From contig CALIZL010000088.1 in NCBI GenBank assembly GCA_938028745.1, positions 1-10,226 on the forward strand: a stretch of DNA of 10,226 nt, written 5' to 3'. This document shows, piece by piece, positions 1 through 6,206 of the stretch (positions are counted from its first letter, which is position 1; each line of letters begins with the position of its first letter). Below the pieces are notes generated by a model, which ran no database searches, was not told the origin of the DNA, and worked only from the letters and a program-made list of their open reading frames with translations. A program made the translations under genes and the position numbers. This DNA is from an uncultured Prevotella sp. (GTDB lineage: Bacteria; Bacteroidota; Bacteroidia; Bacteroidales; Bacteroidaceae).

Positions 1-550
1 AATGGTGCTAAACGCAAGGCAAAAAGCATAAACATCCACCGCAAATGTATAAACAAAGCCTTTAAGAACCATGAAATACATGGCAAAAAAGGGTAAAATG
101 GTCGTTAAAAAGTGGGGTTTTGGGGTCTAAAAGTGGGTTTTTGGGCTGCAAAAATAATGAGCTGACAAGCAAAATAGAAAGGCAAAATGGTGCAAAATGC
201 AGGTGGTTTTCTTAAAATTGAACATATTGTAAGGCGTGAAAGACTAGAAATAGGGGCGATTTACCTACATTATGGTCTATATTTCCGCTAGAACGGAGCG
301 AAAATTAGAGCGGCATTGTAAAATAAAAGATAATGATTTAAGATTTGAGTGGATGAGTTTGTGAATTTTCCAGTTTGCAAGTTGATGTGTTCGGGAATTG
401 TTGGTTTTTCGTGAGGTTATAAGCCGGTGGTTTGATTTGTTCTGCACTTCGTGTATGAGAAGGGTGTTTGTCTTGTGTTGGCATCACAGAGAGAACAAAC
501 GCCTCTTAATGGATAGAAACATTAAAAGTCAAGACGACTTCATTCTATGG
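1..550. other. Gene-free stretch left of the first repeat
   Basis: I see no credible protein or RNA gene here. The stretch is AT-rich, and the one longer reading frame that starts at 398 has no recognisable family features and runs through the repeats beyond. Two minor structures are visible. One is a G-rich direct repeat at 107-145. The other is a degenerate segment at about 350-386 whose reverse complement resembles the CAACTCACC-like sequence at 5035-5097. A TACATTTG box on the minus strand at 42-49 could be a promoter element reading out of the window, but it has no well-placed upstream partner. Confidence 0.5.
107..145. repeat. Short imperfect G-rich direct repeat
   Basis: Two adjacent copies of an AAAAGTGGG-T/G-TTTTGGG unit lie about 21 bases apart, at roughly 108-125 and 129-145. 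They differ by small changes in the G and T runs. Two copies alone do not make a clear tandem array. The function is unknown; it may be slipped-strand duplication in intergenic DNA. Confidence 0.4.
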
Positions 551-590
551 GTTGTTTGCGATACTGCAAAAGTGCGATTTTTCAAGCAAA
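551..590 (+). repeat. Dispersed 40-nt repeat, copy 1
   Basis: This 40-nt unit begins gttgtttgcgatactgcaaa and ends ttcaagcaaa. Copy 2 at 628-667 is identical except at two positions. Shorter versions of its first part occur at 1026-1040 and 4999-5020. The ends of the unit with flanking bases (GTTG-TTTGC and GCAAA-TCA-CAAC, 551-598) are complementary apart from a 3-nt bulge, so a transcript could fold back. This resembles REP-type intergenic repeats, which is an inference. Confidence 0.7.
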
Positions 591-627
591 TCACAACGCC
601 TGAACGGCTTGCCTTTCGGGGCATCGA

Positions 628-667
628 GTTGTTTGCGATACTACAAAAGTGCGATCTTTCAAGCAAA
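628..667 (+). repeat. Dispersed 40-nt repeat, copy 2
   Basis: This is the second full copy of the 40-nt unit, starting 77 bases after copy 1 and separated from it by 37 unrelated bases. It differs from copy 1 by G to A in the ACTGCAAA part and T to C in the later T run. The flanking CCACAA again can pair with the start of the unit, as in copy 1. Confidence 0.7.
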
Positions 668-793
668 CCACAAGTGGCTATCACTGCCGACTTATGGGGA
701 ATGGTGGTGCGCATGGCCTTCTCCACCTGCTGTGGGTCACGGACGATGTGTCGGCTATTTGTTTGGCACTCATTATCTTTTCTTGTTAGAAAT

Positions 794-824
794 TTTGGTG
801 GTGACGAATAAAGCTGTATCTTTG
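794..824 (+). promoter_or_regulatory. Bacteroidetes-type promoter for a small RNA
   Basis: TTTG at 794-797 and TATCTTTG at 817-824 are separated by exactly 19 bases. This matches the known Bacteroidetes primary-sigma consensus (TTTG, 19-21 bases, TAnnTTTG) at every specified position. Transcription would start near 829-832 on the plus strand. No protein gene follows on that strand, which points to a non-coding transcript. Confidence 0.65.
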
Positions 825-829
825 CAGTG

Positions 830-920
830 CATCAGTAATGGTGTAGGGATGGGGCATAAAAGCCCTGTACCGCCCCGAGGTCGCTTTTCAGCGGCCTTAT
901 TTTATTTCTTTTATTTTTTC
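830..920 (+). ncRNA. Candidate small RNA, about 90 nt, unknown family
   Basis: The interval lies between a consensus promoter (794-824) and a terminator-like hairpin with T-rich tail (877-920). Its GC-rich middle can fold in two ways: GGGC at 852-855 with GCCC at 862-865 around an ATAAAA loop, or GGGGC at 851-855 with GCCCC at 872-876. I do not recognise an Rfam family; it lacks the GGAA apical motif of SRP RNA and is too short for 6S RNA. A 35-codon frame (849-956) begins inside it but runs through the T-tract, so it could be a small protein instead. The start and end are estimates from promoter and hairpin position. Confidence 0.5.
877..920 (+). terminator. Rho-independent terminator of the small RNA
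   Basis: GAGGTCGC (877-884) pairs with GCGGCCTT (891-898) over eight positions, including two G-U pairs, around the loop TTTTCA. A strongly T-rich tract follows to 920. The orientation fits plus-strand transcription from the promoter at 794-824. Confidence 0.55.
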
Positions 921-1025
921 ATCGGAAAAGTAGTAGAAGTCTATTTTGCCATTTAGTTATTCTGCCAGTCATACAAGTATGACACGATTCTTTCCGCTTT
1001 GTGAAAGGGAACCATTAGCTGTTAG

Positions 1026-1040
1026 GTTGTTTGCGATACA
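1026..1040 (+). repeat. Partial copy of the dispersed repeat
   Basis: The first 14 bases of the 40-nt unit (GTTGTTTGCGATAC) recur here and then diverge. The copy sits in the gap between the small RNA and the 3' end of nadC. Confidence 0.45.
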
Positions 1041-1094
1041 GCATAACGTCACGACATCCACTCACTTAGTTTACCTCACGACATCAAATAGCCT

Positions 1095-1124
1095 GGCAGC
1101 CATGTTCTTCTAATGATGGCCACC
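1095..1124 (-). terminator. Hairpin downstream of nadC, possible operon terminator
   Basis: On the minus strand GGTGGCCAT pairs with ATGGCTGCC over nine positions, two of them wobble pairs, around a 12-nt loop. It lies about 48 bases past the nadC stop. No clear T-run follows, so it may be a 3'-end stabilising structure or an imperfect terminator. I saw no better terminator after nadC. Confidence 0.3.
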
Positions 1125-1171
1125 TATTGTTTATAGCGATAAAAAACGTAGGTAGAAGAGCGGTGGTGCGG

Positions 1172-2032
1172 CTACTTACCCGCAGCCTTAAAGCTCATGT
1201 CCAGCCCCTTTACACTGTGGGTAAGCGCCCCAAAAGAGATGAAGTTCACCCCAGCTTGCGCGTAGGGAATCATTGTTTCGAAAGTAATTCCGCCACTCGA
1301 CTCCGTTTCACAGCGACCGCCAACCATTTCAACTGCCTTGCGTGTAGCCTCAGGCGTGAAGTTGTCGAACATAATGCGGTCGCATCCTTCGTGCAGAGCC
1401 TCTTCCAGTTCCTTAAAGTTCCTTACCTCACATTCTATTTTCAGGTCGTCCTTGCCATTCTCCCTGCAATACCTCTTGGCCATCGAGATGGCATTATGCA
1501 CGCCGCCGCAAAAGTCGATGTGGTTGTCTTTCAGGAGAATCATATCAAAAAGGCCAATGCGATGATTCATACCTCCGCCAATCTTTACCGCCTCTTTTTC
1601 CAGCATTCTCATGCCCGGCGTAGTTTTGCGTGTGTCTAGTACGCGTGTCTTAGTTCCCGCATCAATCAGCGCTTGTTGGTACTTGTGTGTCATGGTGGCA
1701 ATGCCACTCATGCGTTGCAAGATGTTGAGCATAAGACGTTCCGTTTGCAACAGGCTCCGTGTCCTGCCTTTCACGCTCATTGCAATGTCGCCCGGTTTCA
1801 CGTGCGCGCCGTCCTCTATATATATGTCTACTTGAAGTTCGGGGTCGAAGTTGTGAAAAACCTTCTTGGCAATGTCCACGCCGGCCAATATCCCTTCTTC
1901 TTTTATTAGCAATCTACTTTCGCCCGTGGCCTCAGCCGGTATGCAACAAAGCGTGGTGTGGTCGCCGTCGCCGATATCTTCGCTAAAAGCAAGTTCGATA
2001 AGTCTGTCGTTAAGTTCTTCTACTGATAACAT
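1172..2032 (-). CDS. nadC: Nicotinate-nucleotide pyrophosphorylase (quinolinate phosphoribosyltransferase, carboxylating)
   Basis: This cytoplasmic enzyme converts quinolinate and phosphoribosyl pyrophosphate to nicotinate mononucleotide, CO2 and pyrophosphate, the last step of the de novo pathway before the shared NAD route. The protein has 286 residues, normal for the family. The N-terminal domain is followed by a TIM-barrel-like domain carrying the family motifs: ERLMLNILQRMSGIAT (98-113), DTRKTTPG (133-140), GGGMNHRIGL (152-161), LKDNH (167-171), the acidic stretch ECEVRN (200-205), MFDNF (221-225), ESSGGI (244-249) and SFGALTHS (266-273). The Arg, His and Lys residues of these motifs form the phosphate- and quinolinate-binding pocket in characterised enzymes. 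It is the last gene of the operon, 19 bases after nadA, and looks intact. Confidence 0.96.
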   Translation of the reverse strand: MLSVEELNDRLIELAFSEDIGDGDHTTLCCIPAEATGESRLLIKEEGILAGVDIAKKVFHNFDPELQVDIYIEDGAHVKPGDIAMSVKGRTRSLLQTERLMLNILQRMSGIATMTHKYQQALIDAGTKTRVLDTRKTTPGMRMLEKEAVKIGGGMNHRIGLFDMILLKDNHIDFCGGVHNAISMAKRYCRENGKDDLKIECEVRNFKELEEALHEGCDRIMFDNFTPEATRKAVEMVGGRCETESSGGITFETMIPYAQAGVNFISFGALTHSVKGLDMSFKAAGK

Positions 2033-2051
2033 GATTAATCTTCAATTAAGT

Positions 2052-3044
2052 TTATAAGCCTAGGCGCTTGGACATTTCCAACATTTTATGGATGGGCCTA
2101 ATGGCCTTTTGTGCCACTTTGGGTTGCACCTCGATGGTAGGCCACTCGTACTTCAAACAATTGTACAGTTTGTTTAGCGTAATAAGTTTCATGAAGTTGC
2201 ATTCGTTGCAGGCGCAGGTGCTGTCGTCGGGCGGAGCCGGGATAAAGGTTTTCTGCGGAGCCGACTTTTGCATCTCAGTCAGTATGCCGCTTTCGGTGGC
2301 CACGATAAACTCTTGTGCATCGTCTGCGATGCTGTATTTCAGAAGGGCCGCCGTACTTCCCACCTTATCGGCAATGTTGATGACGGGACCTTTACATTCG
2401 GGGTGGGCCAATATCTTGGCGCCAGGATGTTCTCTTTTCAATTGCAGTATCTTCTCAACCGAAAACTTTTCGTGCACATGGCAAGCACCATCCCACAGCA
2501 CCATCTGCCGACCAGTAAGTCCGTTAATGTAATTGCCTAGGTTTCTGTCTGGCCCGAATATGATGGGCGCGTCTTTCGGCAAAGCCTCTACTATTTGCTT
2601 GGCATTGCTGCTTGTTACCACAATGTCGGTTACCGCTTTGGTTCCTGCCGACGTGTTTACGTAACTTATCACCGTATGCCCAGGGTGGGCCTTAACAAAC
2701 TGCTCGAAGTCTTCGGCGGGACAACTCTCTGCCAACGAACACGAGGCGTTCAGGTCTGGGATAAGTACGGTCTTCTCTGGGCAGAGTATCTTGTTTGTTT
2801 CGCCCATGAAGTGCACCCCGCACATAACGATGATGTCGGCATCAGTTGTCGCAGCCTTCTGTGCCAACGCCAAACTGTCTCCAATGAAGTCGGCCATCTC
2901 TTGTATTACGCTCTCTGTGTAATAATGCGCCATGATAAGCGCATTTTTTTCTTTGCACATCCTGCGTATTTCCGCTTTGATGTCTGTCTTTTCAGAAATG
3001 GGTTCGTCTATAAAACCCAGTTCCAACCATTTCTTGTCTACCAT
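2052..3044 (-). CDS. nadA: Quinolinate synthase A, [4Fe-4S] enzyme
   Basis: NadA condenses iminoaspartate, supplied by NadB, with dihydroxyacetone phosphate to give quinolinate. It carries an oxygen-sensitive [4Fe-4S] cluster held by three cysteines. From the start chosen here (MVDKKW) the protein has 330 residues. The candidate cluster ligands are Cys75 in CGVHFMGE, Cys217 in HPECKG, and Cys282 in the CACNECNFMKL segment. The family motifs NALIMAHYY near the N-terminus and LWDGACHVH in the middle are present. The frame stays open upstream to an ATG at 3092, which would add a 16-residue tail (MFEKHHCVFSHYNYIH) that does not look conserved and would shorten the gap to nadB from 72 to 24 bases. 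I prefer 3044 by comparison with remembered Bacteroidales NadA N-termini. Neither start has a strong Shine-Dalgarno, usual in this phylum. Confidence 0.95.
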   Translation of the reverse strand: MVDKKWLELGFIDEPISEKTDIKAEIRRMCKEKNALIMAHYYTESVIQEMADFIGDSLALAQKAATTDADIIVMCGVHFMGETNKILCPEKTVLIPDLNASCSLAESCPAEDFEQFVKAHPGHTVISYVNTSAGTKAVTDIVVTSSNAKQIVEALPKDAPIIFGPDRNLGNYINGLTGRQMVLWDGACHVHEKFSVEKILQLKREHPGAKILAHPECKGPVINIADKVGSTAALLKYSIADDAQEFIVATESGILTEMQKSAPQKTFIPAPPDDSTCACNECNFMKLITLNKLYNCLKYEWPTIEVQPKVAQKAIRPIHKMLEMSKRLGL

Positions 3045-3116
3045 GTGTATATAGTTATAATGCGAGAAAACGCAATGATGTTTCTCAAACAATAATTCTT
3101 TTATTTCCCCACCTGC

Positions 3117-4706
3117 TCATTGTTGGTCGTAGGCATGCTTGGGATAGTCCACCGTGTAATGCAGTCCTCTGCTCTCCTTCCGCTCTATGGCCTGCCTTGT
3201 TATCAGGTAGCCCACGTTTATCATGTTACGCAATTCGCAGATGTCTTTCGTTGCCGTAACCCGTTTAAACAGCTCTTCAGTTTCTTCGTACAGCAAGTCA
3301 AGTCTGTCCCATGCCCGTTTCAGTCGTAGGTTGCTCCGCACAATGCCAACATAGTTGCTCATAATCTCGCCAACCTCTCTTACGCTTTGCGTTATCAGCA
3401 CGTGTTCTTCGTTGGTTAGGGTTCCTTCGTCGTCCCATTCAGGCACCTTTAAGTTAAAGTCGTAGTTGTCTACCGTAAGAAGCGCGTGTTCTGCGGCCGA
3501 CTGGGCATAGACCACAGCCTCAATCAGCGAGTTGCTGGCAAGCCGATTTCCTCCGTGCAAGCCCGTGCACGAACATTCGCCCACGGCATAAAGGCGGCTG
3601 ATAGAACTCTCCCCATTCAGGTCTACCTTAATTCCGCCGCACATATAGTGTGCGCTAGGGCATACGGGTATGTATTGTTTTGTGATGTCGATGCCCATGC
3701 TAAGGCACTTTTCGTAGATATGTGGGAAATGCCGTTTCGTTTCTTCGGCATCTTTGTGTGTCAAGTCAAGGCACACATAGTCCAGTCCGTGTATCTTCAT
3801 TTCGTGGTCGATGGCTCGTGCCACGATGTCTCTCGGTGCAAGCGAAAGGCGTTCGTCGTATTTCTGCATAAACTCCTTTCCATTCGGCAGTCTAAGCACG
3901 GCCCCATAGCCGCGCATGGCCTCGGTGATGAGGAACGCCGGATGTGTTTCGGATGGGTTGTATAAAACGGTAGGGTGGAACTGCACAAACTCCATGTCTG
4001 CCACGGTAGCCTTAGCGCGATAGGCCATAGCAATGCCATCTCCCGTAGCAATCACGGGGTTCGACGTCATGGCGTAAACCGCACCCACGCCGCCAGTTGC
4101 CATAAGCGTAACCTTACTTAAAAAGGTGTCTACCTTTTGTGTTTCGGGGTTAAGGATGTATGCGCCGTAGCATTCAATGTCGGGTGTTTTGCGTGTAACC
4201 TGTACGCCCAGATGATGTTGCGTGATAATCTCAACGGCATAATGGTTTTCCAAAACGGTAATATTCTCGTTCCTCCTCACGGCCGCCATCAGTCCGCGTT
4301 GTATCTCGAACCCAGTATCGTCGGCATGGTGCAGAATGCGAAAGTCGCTGTGTCCGCCTTCGCGGTGCAAATCGTACTCTCCTTTTCCGTTCTTATCAAA
4401 TTCCACACCCCATTGCACAAGCGCTTTGATAGCGTTGGGCGCATTACACACAACGTGTTTCACGGCGGCCAAGTCCGAAATGTAGTCGCCGGCAACAATC
4501 GTGTCGTTGATGTGCTTTTCAAAATTGTCCACGTCAAGGTTGGTTACTGCGGCCACTCCGCCCTGCGCTTTGGTCGTGTTAGTCTCGTCCAAAGTTGTTT
4601 TGCACACCAGGGCAACCTTCCCTTTTCCGCTTTTTGCCACACTCAGTGCGTAACTCATGCCGGCTATACCGCCGCCGATAACAAGGAAGTCGAACTTTTG
4701 TATCAT
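3117..4706 (-). CDS. nadB: L-aspartate oxidase, FAD-dependent
   Basis: NadB oxidises L-aspartate to iminoaspartate, which is passed to NadA. In anaerobes fumarate rather than oxygen is the likely electron acceptor. The 529-residue protein belongs to the succinate dehydrogenase/fumarate reductase flavoprotein family and is of normal length. Visible motifs are the FAD dinucleotide fold GGGIAG (11-16), REGGHS (115-120) with the following RILHHADDTG, FHPT (243-246), PRDIVARAI (291-299), HYMCGGI (353-359) and GECSCTGLHGGNRLASNSL (376-394). The helical C-terminal domain is complete. It is the first gene of the nadB-nadA-nadC operon; its promoter box lies about 37 bases upstream of the ATG. Confidence 0.96.
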   Translation of the reverse strand: MIQKFDFLVIGGGIAGMSYALSVAKSGKGKVALVCKTTLDETNTTKAQGGVAAVTNLDVDNFEKHINDTIVAGDYISDLAAVKHVVCNAPNAIKALVQWGVEFDKNGKGEYDLHREGGHSDFRILHHADDTGFEIQRGLMAAVRRNENITVLENHYAVEIITQHHLGVQVTRKTPDIECYGAYILNPETQKVDTFLSKVTLMATGGVGAVYAMTSNPVIATGDGIAMAYRAKATVADMEFVQFHPTVLYNPSETHPAFLITEAMRGYGAVLRLPNGKEFMQKYDERLSLAPRDIVARAIDHEMKIHGLDYVCLDLTHKDAEETKRHFPHIYEKCLSMGIDITKQYIPVCPSAHYMCGGIKVDLNGESSISRLYAVGECSCTGLHGGNRLASNSLIEAVVYAQSAAEHALLTVDNYDFNLKVPEWDDEGTLTNEEHVLITQSVREVGEIMSNYVGIVRSNLRLKRAWDRLDLLYEETEELFKRVTATKDICELRNMINVGYLITRQAIERKESRGLHYTVDYPKHAYDQQ

Positions 4707-4742
4707 AAACGTTTTATTCTGATATTAATCAAATAGTCGATG

Positions 4743-4775
4743 CAAAGGTAATAAAAAGCTATAAGTTAGAGCAAG
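4743..4775 (-). promoter_or_regulatory. Promoter of the nadBAC operon
   Basis: On the minus strand a perfect TACCTTTG (-7 box, 4750-4743) lies 21 bases downstream of CTTG (4775-4772). This matches the Bacteroidetes consensus with one mismatch in the upstream box. It would start transcription around 4736-4737 and give a leader of about 30 bases, too short for a riboswitch. I saw no obvious operator. Confidence 0.6.
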
Positions 4776-4998
4776 GAAGTTTAATATAATCCCTCTCCTT
4801 TTTTCTTTTAGGCAGGTTCTAAAAATCACCACCAGTGTATTTTTAGAGTATGCCGTTACCGAGAAACAACTAAAAGCCGAGCAAATAGCATCAGATTGAA
4901 AAGTAAAAAGAAAACTAGCTAAGTTTTTGTGGCATGACAAAATAAGGGGCTGTTAAACTCATCACCACACAACCGTGCATACCAATGGGCGGATATGT

Positions 4999-5020
4999 GT
5001 TGTTTGCCATACTGCAAAGT
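4999..5020 (+). repeat. Diverged copy of the dispersed repeat
   Basis: The sequence gttgtttgccatactgcaaa, followed by GT, matches the first 22 bases of the 40-nt unit at 551 with one substitution (G to C) and one A missing near the end. Its distance from the other copies, with the whole nad operon between, shows that the unit is dispersed rather than a local tandem duplication. Confidence 0.5.
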
Positions 5021-5034
5021 AGTTATTTTACTAT

Positions 5035-5097
5035 TCAATTCGCCAATTCACAAGCTCGCCAACTCACCAACTTAAAAAACCACGAACTTAATAACTC
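5035..5097. repeat. Degenerate CAACTCACC-like low-complexity repeats
   Basis: Short, loosely repeated units of the form CCAATTCAC, AGCTCGCC, AACTCACC, AACTTA and GAACTTAATAACTCAC follow each other up to the insertion-element boundary. A reverse-complement relative occurs at about 350-386. Such degenerate strings are intergenic and their function is unknown. Confidence 0.4.
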
Positions 5098-5115
5098 ACT
5101 AAAGTTTCCCACCCT
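5098..5115 (+). repeat. Terminal inverted repeat, right end of the element
   Basis: The sequence is actaaagtttcccaccct. It is the exact reverse complement of 5943-5960 and marks the end next to the transposase C-terminus. Confidence 0.85.
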
Positions 5116-5194
5116 TTAAAACACAGTCTTTTCTCATTCACCTTTGCCTGTGGTTCCCCATATCCATTGAGTTTTAACACATGACTAATAGAAG

Positions 5195-5848
5195 TTATGC
5201 AGACTGTCCACATACTTCATCCCATTTTTCCAACGCCTCAGCCATTACAAGGATTTTGCTCATCTCTTTGTCGTTGCCGCAGATCGTAGCCATAAGCTGT
5301 TGGGGCGTCATCCCAAGTGTTTCTCCTAAAACACGAAGAATGCGTTCGATACAGGCTAGAACTCGCTTCCATAACGTGTTCTGACAGGTACATCTCCTAA
5401 GTTACCGTTGAGCTGAATATACCGACATCTATACTTACGACAACTCTTTCCTCGTTCGCGCTCATAGGCGGCAATGAGTTCTGCAACATTTTTCTTCCTG
5501 CCCGATACGGTGTATTTCGTCTTTCCCGTTTTTGCAAGTCCGACAAAGTGCATCGCACTCTTACCTATGCTCCTAACACACGCCATGAGTTGCTCGCAAG
5601 TGAACCAACTATCGGTAATCACATACTTTGCATATAACGCGGTGGATGCTATCACCCACAATGCGGAAGAGGCAAAGAGAAAGGATCAACTCCGAAGCGG
5701 AAACTCCGTCCCGTTTCTCCAATGACAGGCGAGATAACATGTGCCCGATGCTAAACTTGCCAAAAAGATGGAATAAATCATCACTCATTCGGCTTTTAAC
5801 ACTCAAAAGTTTGGATAACTCGCTTATTTTCTCTATTTTTGCTTCCAT
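5195..5848 (-). pseudogene. IS4-type transposase remnant in three pieces
   Basis: The gene starts at ATG 5848. The first piece keeps about 70 normal N-terminal residues, to GDSIHR at 5639. It then joins, in another frame, a middle piece (about 5636-5380) from YAKYVITDSWF through NLGDVPV. A second junction leads to a C-terminal piece (5374-5195) from LWKRVLACIER through TPQQLMATICGNDKEM to a normal stop. The missing parts should include the first catalytic Asp and the catalytic Glu of the DDE triad; the Asp in TDSWF remains. The N- and C-terminal pieces are in the same frame and the middle is not. All pieces keep family-like sequence with few other changes, so the deletions are probably recent. 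The family assignment is from memory of the protein, not from a search. Confidence 0.8.
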
Positions 5849-5942
5849 AACAGTTTTGTTGTTTTGTCTTTAAAATCAGTTCTTTTGCGATTACTAATTT
5901 ACAAAGAAAATTCGACAAACTGTTATTTTTTATGTATTTATT

Positions 5943-5960
5943 AGGGTGGGAAACTTTAGT
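5943..5960 (-). repeat. Terminal inverted repeat, left end of the element
   Basis: This is the exact inverted copy of 5098-5115. It lies about 95 bases upstream of the transposase start. The last base of the repeat supplies part of the stop codon that ends the truncated radical SAM gene. Confidence 0.85.
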
Positions 5961-6202
5961 TATATAAACAACAGATTCTCCTGTAGTGTCATAACCATCT
6001 TCTCATAATTTTTTATAAATGATAGAAAAGCAATTGCATCATCTGCGTGAAGATTCCTATCAGATCTAGAATCCTTGTCGGAATACAATTTACCATATCC
6101 ACAATAAGTGCAATTTAAATTGCATCGTTCTGTTACTTCAAATGTAATTTGAGGTGTAGTGGCTAGGCATTCTTTAACCTCTTCTGGTGTTAACTTTATC
6201 AT
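5960..6202 (-). pseudogene. Radical SAM peptide maturase, truncated by the insertion element
   Basis: Only the first 80 residues remain. They include the radical SAM signature CNLNCTYC (27-34), whose three cysteines bind the [4Fe-4S] cluster that cleaves S-adenosylmethionine, preceded by ITFEVTER, as in peptide-modifying maturases. The normal enzyme is several hundred residues long; the rest of the barrel and any auxiliary-cluster domain are gone. The frame ends at a TAA that straddles the edge of the inverted repeat at 5960. The gene starts four bases after the GLPGLI stop, so the two were probably translated together. Its neighbour, a GG-leader peptide, is the likely former substrate. Sequence and context fit the GG-Bacteroidales maturase group. 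The fragment cannot be catalytically active. Confidence 0.85.
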
Positions 6203-6206
6203 ATAT

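Larger units (their letters stand above)
4776..5097. other. Intergenic stretch between the nad promoter and the insertion element
   Basis: No gene is supported here. The stretch contains a diverged copy of the dispersed repeat (4999-5020) and low-complexity CAACTCACC-like sequence near its right end. A minus-strand open frame at 4725-4940 overlaps the nadB promoter and has no family features. Part of this DNA may be what became joined to the insertion element when the rest of the maturase gene was lost. Confidence 0.5.
5098..5960 (-). mobile_element. Internally deleted insertion element with 18-bp inverted repeats
   Basis: The element is 863 bp and is bounded by perfect 18-bp terminal inverted repeats. 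Inside is the wreck of one DDE transposase gene on the minus strand. I recognise the protein as the IS4-like Bacteroidales transposase with the TDSWFTCEQL and TPQQLMATIC segments. The intact protein is, as I recall, over 400 residues, so roughly half the element is missing. With intact ends but no active transposase it is a MITE-like derivative that could still be moved by a full-length relative. No target-site duplication is visible: the bases left of 5098 (TTAATAACTC) differ from those right of 5960 (TATATAAACA). Confidence 0.85.

Noticed and set aside
551..590. Promoter box on the minus strand of the dispersed repeat (ACTTTTGCAG)
   Set aside because: It only partly fits TAnnTTTG, the copies at 628 and 4999 fit no better, and no gene follows on that strand at a sensible distance.
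551..667. CRISPR-like repeat-spacer-repeat (40-nt repeats, 37-nt spacer)
   Set aside because: There are only two copies, partial copies lie kilobases away without spacers, and no cas genes are present.
398..956. Two overlapping plus-strand open frames (137 and 134 codons)
   Set aside because: They run through the 40-nt repeats and the small-RNA promoter in different frames, encode low-complexity Cys/Trp-rich sequence and show no domain features.
1127..4736. Long plus-strand frames opposite nadC, nadA and nadB
   Set aside because: They are antisense shadows of well-supported enzymes and lack family features.
4707..4742. Riboswitch or attenuator in the nadB leader
   Set aside because: The predicted leader is only about 30 bases and shows no stable structure.
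4725..4940. Minus-strand 71-codon frame upstream of nadB
   Set aside because: It overlaps the nadB promoter and ends only 18 bases before the nadB start; the protein has no recognisable features.
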